Part shown: positions 58,948 to 64,000 of the stretch, piece after piece | How positions within the stretch are numbered: position 1 is the first letter of the stretch | Layout: the number at the start of each line of letters is the position of its first letter | DNA from: Apium graveolens | Taxonomy: Eukaryota; Streptophyta; Magnoliopsida; Apiales; Apiaceae | Length of the DNA stretch: 64,000 bases | Direction of reading: 5' to 3' | Assembly: GCF_009905375.1 (NCBI RefSeq) | Contig: NC_133655.1 | Span: forward strand, 165,872,967 to 165,936,966 | The notes under the pieces: model-generated | The model's database searches: none | What the model was told of the DNA's origin: nothing | What the model saw: only the letters and a program-made list of their open reading frames with translations | Program-made: the position numbers and the translations under genes

Positions 58948-61263
58948 ACTTATGGATTTCAGATTCATCCTTAGTCATTTGAGTTGGGCCTTTGAAACCA
59001 TTCATTGCAACAGAATTATCATGCATATTTTGATTAACAGGGAATGGCATGCTATTAGTAAATATGTTATTCCAGTAAGGCATGCTAAATGGCATTTGTG
59101 GCATACTAAATGCAGCATAATAAGGATTAGGTGCAAATGGCATATTAGCAAACTGTGCATTCATATTCTGTGTAGACATAGCATACACAGGCATAGAAGG
59201 CATGGCATTCATGTGGGGAAAATGAGGTGGCACAGATATGAAAGTAGGCATGGCAGTTTTGCAATTAACAGACAAATGATTTACACTACCACACTTGACA
59301 CATATTTCTCTTGGAGCATACTTATCAGGTGTGTAGTTGTTGTATTTGTTAATCCCTACTTTACCATTTCTATTTTTTTTCTTTTTACCCTCTGTTTTAA
59401 CCTCAATCTTTTCTAGTCTGTCATTCAATTGCTTGATAGACAGATGACCAACATTTATATTCTTTTCCTTCTTCACTTGACTAGATTCTCCTGAAATGAA
59501 GTTTTTGGAAACTGATCCATATTTATCATTTAACTTAGCTAGTTTGGCTTTACTCACAGGTTTTCTTATATCTGACGGATGAGGATTTATGTCACTCGAC
59601 GGATAATGCTTTTGGTTATCCGACAGATGGCTCTCATCATTCGTCGAGTCCACATCTGTAAGCAATCCTTCAACCAAATTGGATTCCAGCTTCTCCTTAT
59701 TCTTCTTCCAGGCTGTATCACAAAAGGACTCAATACCTTGAACTTTGGTGATTTGAGCATGAACATTTCTAGATATTTTCCATGCCTTAATCACCTCCTG
59801 TTCTCGTTCAAGCTGATTCTTCAAAATCTCTTCTTTCTTCAAGGACTCAGTTGATTCATCCTTAGCAATCTTACACTCAATTCTCAGTTTTTCAAATTCA
59901 ATAAACTGAGACTCTAGCACATTATTTCTCTCACTTAAAAACAAGTTGTTTTCTTTGATTTTAGCATTTTCCTTAGTGAGGGACTTAAGTGTAACACGCA
60001 AATGATATAATTCTGTGGACATGTCATTTATTGCATCATTACACTCAGCTTTAGATAAGTGTGCAAGGTTAATGGTGATTACCTGATTACTTCAAGAACT
60101 TGTCTCTGTTTCATCAGACCTGGCCATTAAGGCTAGATTGACATAGATGACATCCTCATCCTCATCCAGACCATCTACTGCCCAATCATTTTCTTGTGGA
60201 ATCAAAGCTCTTTTCTTTTGTTTGAGCAACTCAAAATATTTTTTTTATAATCCACGGGCTCCAACTTCTTTTTGCTGAAATCTGACTTTCTACACTCACT
60301 GGCAAAGTGCCCTGCGAAACCACATTTGAAACATTTGAATTTTAATTTATCCATCATGTTTCTATTTGGCTTAGCTTCTCCAATGTTCTTCTTGAACTTG
60401 AGCTTGGAAAATCTTCTGGAAAGAAATGCTAGATGTTCATCAATGTCATCCATATCATCTTGGCTCAATGAATCTTCATTTCCTGCCACCAGCCCTTTGC
60501 CCTTGTTTTCACAGACCTTTGAAGTAGACTCAACAACTTATATCTTTATTTCCTTCTCTTTCTCTAACTCAGCAACCAGTGCAATGGACCCTCCTCTCTT
60601 CTTTCCTTTCTCCATCCTCTCATCTTGCTCTATTTCAAGCTCATAAGTTTTCAGGATGCCATACAGTCTCTCCAAAGTAAACTCCTTATAATCTTGAGAG
60701 TTTCTCAATGAGACTGTCATTGGATTCCATTCCTTTGGAAGGGATCTCAGAAATTTGAGGTTAGAATCCTTGGTTTGGTAGACTCTTCCATGCAGCTTCA
60801 GAGTATTTAGTAGCTTTTGAAATCTACTAAAGATATTAGTGAGTGTTTCACCTTCTTCAAAGTGGAAATGCTCATATTGCTGAATTAGTAACTGCATCAT
60901 ATTTTCTCTAACTTGTTCAGTGCCATCAAAAATTATTTGAATGGTGTCCCAAACCTCTTTGGCTGTCTTGCAATTGATGATGTTGTCAAACATGTCATTA
61001 TCAACTCCATTGAACAAAATATTCATGGCCTTCTTATCTTTCCTGGCTTGTTCAATATCAGGAACTGACCATTCATGCCTTGGCTTGGAAACTGATGGCT
61101 CATTTCCAGTTGCAGCTCTCATTGGTACATGAGGACCTCTCTCTATGCAATCGACATAGGCCTCATCTTGAGAAAGCAAATGAAGATGCATCTTTACCTT
61201 CCAGTGATGGTAATTATCTTTATCCAGAAAAGGAATCTTGACTCCAACATCCTTCTTGTTCAT
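58948..61263 (-). pseudogene. SIRE-like gag, broken
   Basis: ATG 61263 lies just inside the primer site. The UBN2-like gag core covers about residues 1-225 (YHHWKVKMHLHL, ERLYGILKTYELE). A stop at 60538 is followed in frame by the first zinc knuckle CFKCGFAGHFASEC. A frameshift in the A run near 60240 and a stop at 60092 precede a coiled-coil stretch (60022 to about 59700) and a second knuckle CVKCGSVNHLSVNC (about 59300). A Met/Pro/Asn-rich tail leads to the deletion junction near 58948, where the frame switches to integrase sequence. The two knuckles and coiled coil are typical of SIRE gag. Confidence 0.88.
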
Positions 61264-61309
61264 CTGGCTGTTTGTTGTGATCTTTAAACTCTTTGTTCTT
61301 CAATCCCTT

Positions 61310-61322
61310 GCTCTGATACCAA
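61310..61322 (-). promoter_or_regulatory. SIRE-like primer-binding site
   Basis: The minus strand reads TTGGTATCAGAGC next to the 5' LTR end: initiator Met-tRNA complement. Confidence 0.9.
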
Positions 61323-61323
61323 T

Positions 61324-62362
61324 TGTTAGTCCATAAAAATGCAACAAGAATTACAAAAGGGGGTTGAATGGAATAATTGAAACTTTTTCTCAATTATAAA
61401 ATGTTCTAACTTAAAATATATTTGTCAGTGGTTTGATTTACAAAGTGCGGAATGACAAGTTAAATATGAATCAAAACACAAAGTAATAAAAACATAAGTC
61501 TTTAAAACTTTCTGGTGAATTTGAATGTATCCACCAGATATATAAATATATATATATCAAGAGAACTCTGTGAAGTTTGAATAGCTCACAGTTGCTTACA
61601 AGTAAGAACAACTAAACTTATAGAGAAATGCTAAAGGATTCAGCTTACAATTGTTTCTCTGAGAAAATTTATTGCTTAGTCTTGTTGTTGTTCTATTTTC
61701 TACTCTTAGTTTTTGTATCACCAAGATTACATAGTAATAAGACAAGATAATAAAACAAAACCTATCAAGTCTAATACTATGCTGCTTCACTACTCTATTC
61801 CAACATCTTTGAATATCTTCATAATAGCATGGAAATGACAATGCTTCTTTGTTCTCAAAAACCCAGTTGAATAGGCTTCCACGGTCCTTTTGCATACACT
61901 TGACGCATGTGACTGTGTTGTCACTATCAACAGATGTTTGAATTTATCATCCGTCGAGTACATGATCATCTGTCGGGTTTCCTTGTTGATCATCCGTTAG
62001 GTAGCTTTGTTGATCATCCGTCGGGTAGCTATTTGGCACTTGACTTTATTTCATTTATGCAGAATTACAAGACATCATCTATGTATAATTAATCAACCTA
62101 TTCTGCATATCTAATTAAAGTTAACATGACTTATATGCTACTACAGAATCTATACAAAGGTGTTTGCGGAAATGTGCTATATGACTTATTTTTACATAAG
62201 CTACTCACTCGATGGATATCAAATTATCATCCGTCGGGACTATATTGAGTCATCCGTCGGGACTATATTTGCTTATCCGGCGAGTGCTACAAAATACACT
62301 AAGTTGAATCTACTAAGATGTTTTGTTAATGAAATCATCAAGTTCATAACATATTCCCAACA
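61324..62362 (-). repeat. SIRE-like 5' LTR, 1039 bp
   Basis: On the plus strand it begins TGTTAGTCC and ends ATTCCCAACA. An AT-rich TATA region lies at 61539-61557 and ATCATCCGTCGGG-type words at 61940-62030 and 62200-62285. The flanking bases at 62363 (agccc) could be half of a target duplication; the other half is lost with the truncated 3' LTR. Confidence 0.9.
61539..61557 (-). promoter_or_regulatory. TATA region of the SIRE-like 5' LTR
   Basis: Alternating AT tract with TATATAAATA-type words about 215 bp before the LTR end. It is the only TATA-like tract in a position that would put transcription into gag. Confidence 0.6.
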
Positions 62363-64000
62363 AGCCCTGAGATCATGTAGCTTTGAATTTTCAAATGATA
62401 GATCATCCAATTCCAGAAATCTAATCTTCTATCCATCAGGATTAAAATTTAAGACTTCCCTTCCTACACTTATTTCTATTTTAGCTCCTTCAACAGGCAT
62501 ATCAACAACATACTCAGTTTGATCAATGTACTTCAGAATATAGTTTGATTAGTAAGGAATTCCTCTCTGCTTCAACTATATCAGGTTCTTTTTAAATTCA
62601 TATCATCTGGCAGTTACAAGATTGGTTACCTTGAGAATTGTAGCAATAAGTTTCAATTCCTGCCATGGTTTGTCTCTTAACTGTTCTTGAGTCAACCTTA
62701 ATCCTCTCCCAGACTCCAGAAAATAAATCATTTTTTCTCCAACAAGGTCAATAACAATTTGAACTGATATGATCTTCTATAAGTCTTCAAGCATCACATT
62801 ATCTCCAATTTCTCTCAGATTAGCATGCTTCCTTAGAATCAAAGCATCACCTACAGATGAATCAGCACCTAACCTACCAAGACCACTTGTGATTCCAGGT
62901 TTTATAGCATGAGAACTTCCACTGTAAATCTTTTTTACTATGTCAAAGGAATCTCTTTCAAAATTAGTTATTTATAACTCAGCTTGAACTGGGTTTGAAG
63001 AATCAACAACATGAGTAATATCAGAGATTGTGATTGGTTAAATAACAACTTTTTCTTCTTCATTAACTTGAGCATTGTCAGAGGTTAAGTTAAGTTTCTC
63101 AGCCCAGTCACCTCCATGAATCTTCCTTCTTTGATGAGCTTGACTGACTTTTTTTCTTCAGCCATTTCATCAGTATCAAAAGATTGAGCAACTGTATAGA
63201 TTGGATCTATCATCATTTGAGATTTAGTTGCCTTAGATACTGATTTCTTCTTAGCAACAACTTTAGCTTTAGTCTTTGAAGGCTTGGACTTCTCTCTTAT
63301 CTTCTATTTCCTCTTATGACTCTTGTCAGCAGTTAAGATAGCTTGAGACTTAAAAGGTCTTTCAGCCACTGTCTGACTCACCTCCCTTATGACTACCCCT
63401 TTGGTTGGCCTGTTAGAAGGATCATCTTCATATGGATCTTGAGAGATAACAGCAGTATCAGTATTTGTTATCTTAATGGAATTCTGGAAATCTTCCTCCA
63501 TTTTCCTTAGATGTTCTAGATTAACTTTAGGATTTTCTTTCTCAAAGATTCTTCTACTCACCTCAGAGTCAAATGCTTGAAAATTTGGATCCTTGTAGAA
63601 TATAGTTGCCTTTCTACCTTTTACTTTCAGAGTTTGGAGATACTGACTTGCTTCTGTACCATCTTCTATCTCCACAATACCTTGGTCTTCATCAGCAGTT
63701 GTGACTTTTAAAGTTTATTGAGCTGTTGTAGTCACAGTAAGTTCTTCAGATTTAACTCTTCTTTCACTTTTCCTACTTTCTCCACCATTTGTAGATTGAG
63801 AACTAGTGATTTCTTTTGACGAACCACTAGTTCCAACTAGCTCTTCACCTCATCGCCTTACATTGTCCTTTTGTCCTCCCTTATTACCTCCATCAGGATT
63901 TTCACCATCAGCATTTGTCAATGTCTGCTGCTTGCATTTAGATTTAACAATCCTCTCCCATTTTGGCATCATCACCAAGCAGTAGAGAAAGAATCAGCTC
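62363..64000 (-). pseudogene. Related, diverged SIRE-type ORF3 fragment
   Basis: The minus strand encodes pieces resembling the C-terminal half of ORF3. The longest (63675-63304) has an IFYKDP segment and a Lys/Glu-rich helix, like the FYKDP and following KREEK helix in copy 1 at about 52580-52420. Many stops and frameshifts are present. The 5' LTR of the SIRE-like element abuts it at 62362, so this older relative was probably the insertion target. It continues beyond the window. Confidence 0.65.

Larger units (their letters stand above)
50427..62362 (-). mobile_element. SIRE-like Ty1/copia element, near-complete
   Basis: On the minus strand: 5' LTR (62362-61324), initiator Met-tRNA primer site, gag with two zinc knuckles, truncated pol, long ORF3 downstream of pol, polypurine tract, and a 3' LTR cut short at 50427. 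Integrase precedes RT. The extra ORF after pol and the zinc knuckle pattern match Sireviruses. The protease and the first part of integrase are deleted, so the copy is not autonomous. Confidence 0.9.

Noticed and set aside
61310..61322. tRNA-like sequences at the primer sites
   Set aside because: Only the short tRNA 3'-end complement is present; no cloverleaf can be formed, so these are primer-binding sites.

Overview
This window is plant nuclear DNA made almost entirely of nested LTR retrotransposons. The lineages present (Tekay/Del-like chromoviruses, a Tat/Ogre-like Ty3/gypsy element with a second, archaeal-type RNase H, a SIRE-like Ty1/copia family and another Ty1/copia element) and the initiator-Met-tRNA primer sites are typical of seed plants. 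The low GC and the element families suit a eudicot, but no host gene is present, so I cannot name the species. I found no convincing host protein gene, tRNA, rRNA or CRISPR array.

Layout. (1) 1-7080: right part of a minus-strand, LARD-like element with a 3.67 kb LTR (3410-7080) and a non-coding interior; its other LTR leaves the window at position 64. (2) 7081-11787, 19059-19657 and 44651 to about 45977: one old plus-strand chromovirus (gypsy-1), full of stops and frameshifts, which hosts most of the others. (3) 11788-19058: a plus-strand Ty1/copia element with target duplication gatac, inserted in the 3' end of gypsy-1 pol. (4) 19658-44645: a plus-strand Tat/Ogre-like element with duplication aatag, inserted in the 3' LTR of gypsy-1. 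(5) 24574-38803: a very young minus-strand Tekay-like chromovirus with 4.07 kb LTRs and duplication tccgt, inserted in the RNase H region of the Tat element. (6) 45978-62362: minus-strand SIRE-like sequence, namely a near-complete element (50427-62362) joined to a second copy of its 3' half (45978-50424). (7) 62363-64000: a degenerate, related SIRE-type ORF into which the element at 50427-62362 appears to have inserted.

How the parts work. Each autonomous element carried gag (capsid and zinc-knuckle RNA binding) and pol (protease, reverse transcriptase, RNase H, integrase) between LTRs holding promoter and polyadenylation signals. Gypsy-1, the copia element, the Tat element and the SIRE copies are broken by premature stops, frameshifts or deletions. 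The Tekay-like element is nearly intact: its one obvious lesion is a missing base in the protease active-site motif. Beyond gag-pol there are three kinds of extra gene: an acidic ORF upstream of gag in the Tekay-like element, a spliced antisense gene of the Transposase_28 type in the 3' region of the Tat element, and a very long ORF downstream of pol in the SIRE family.

The most noteworthy signals are the three-exon antisense gene with canonical introns (40778-42623), the palindromic tandem arrays beside it (42945-43640), the extra acidic ORF (33805-34518), the hairpin repeats in the copia leader (13349-13500), and a CGACGGAT/ATCCGTCG word scattered through both coding and non-coding parts of the SIRE family.
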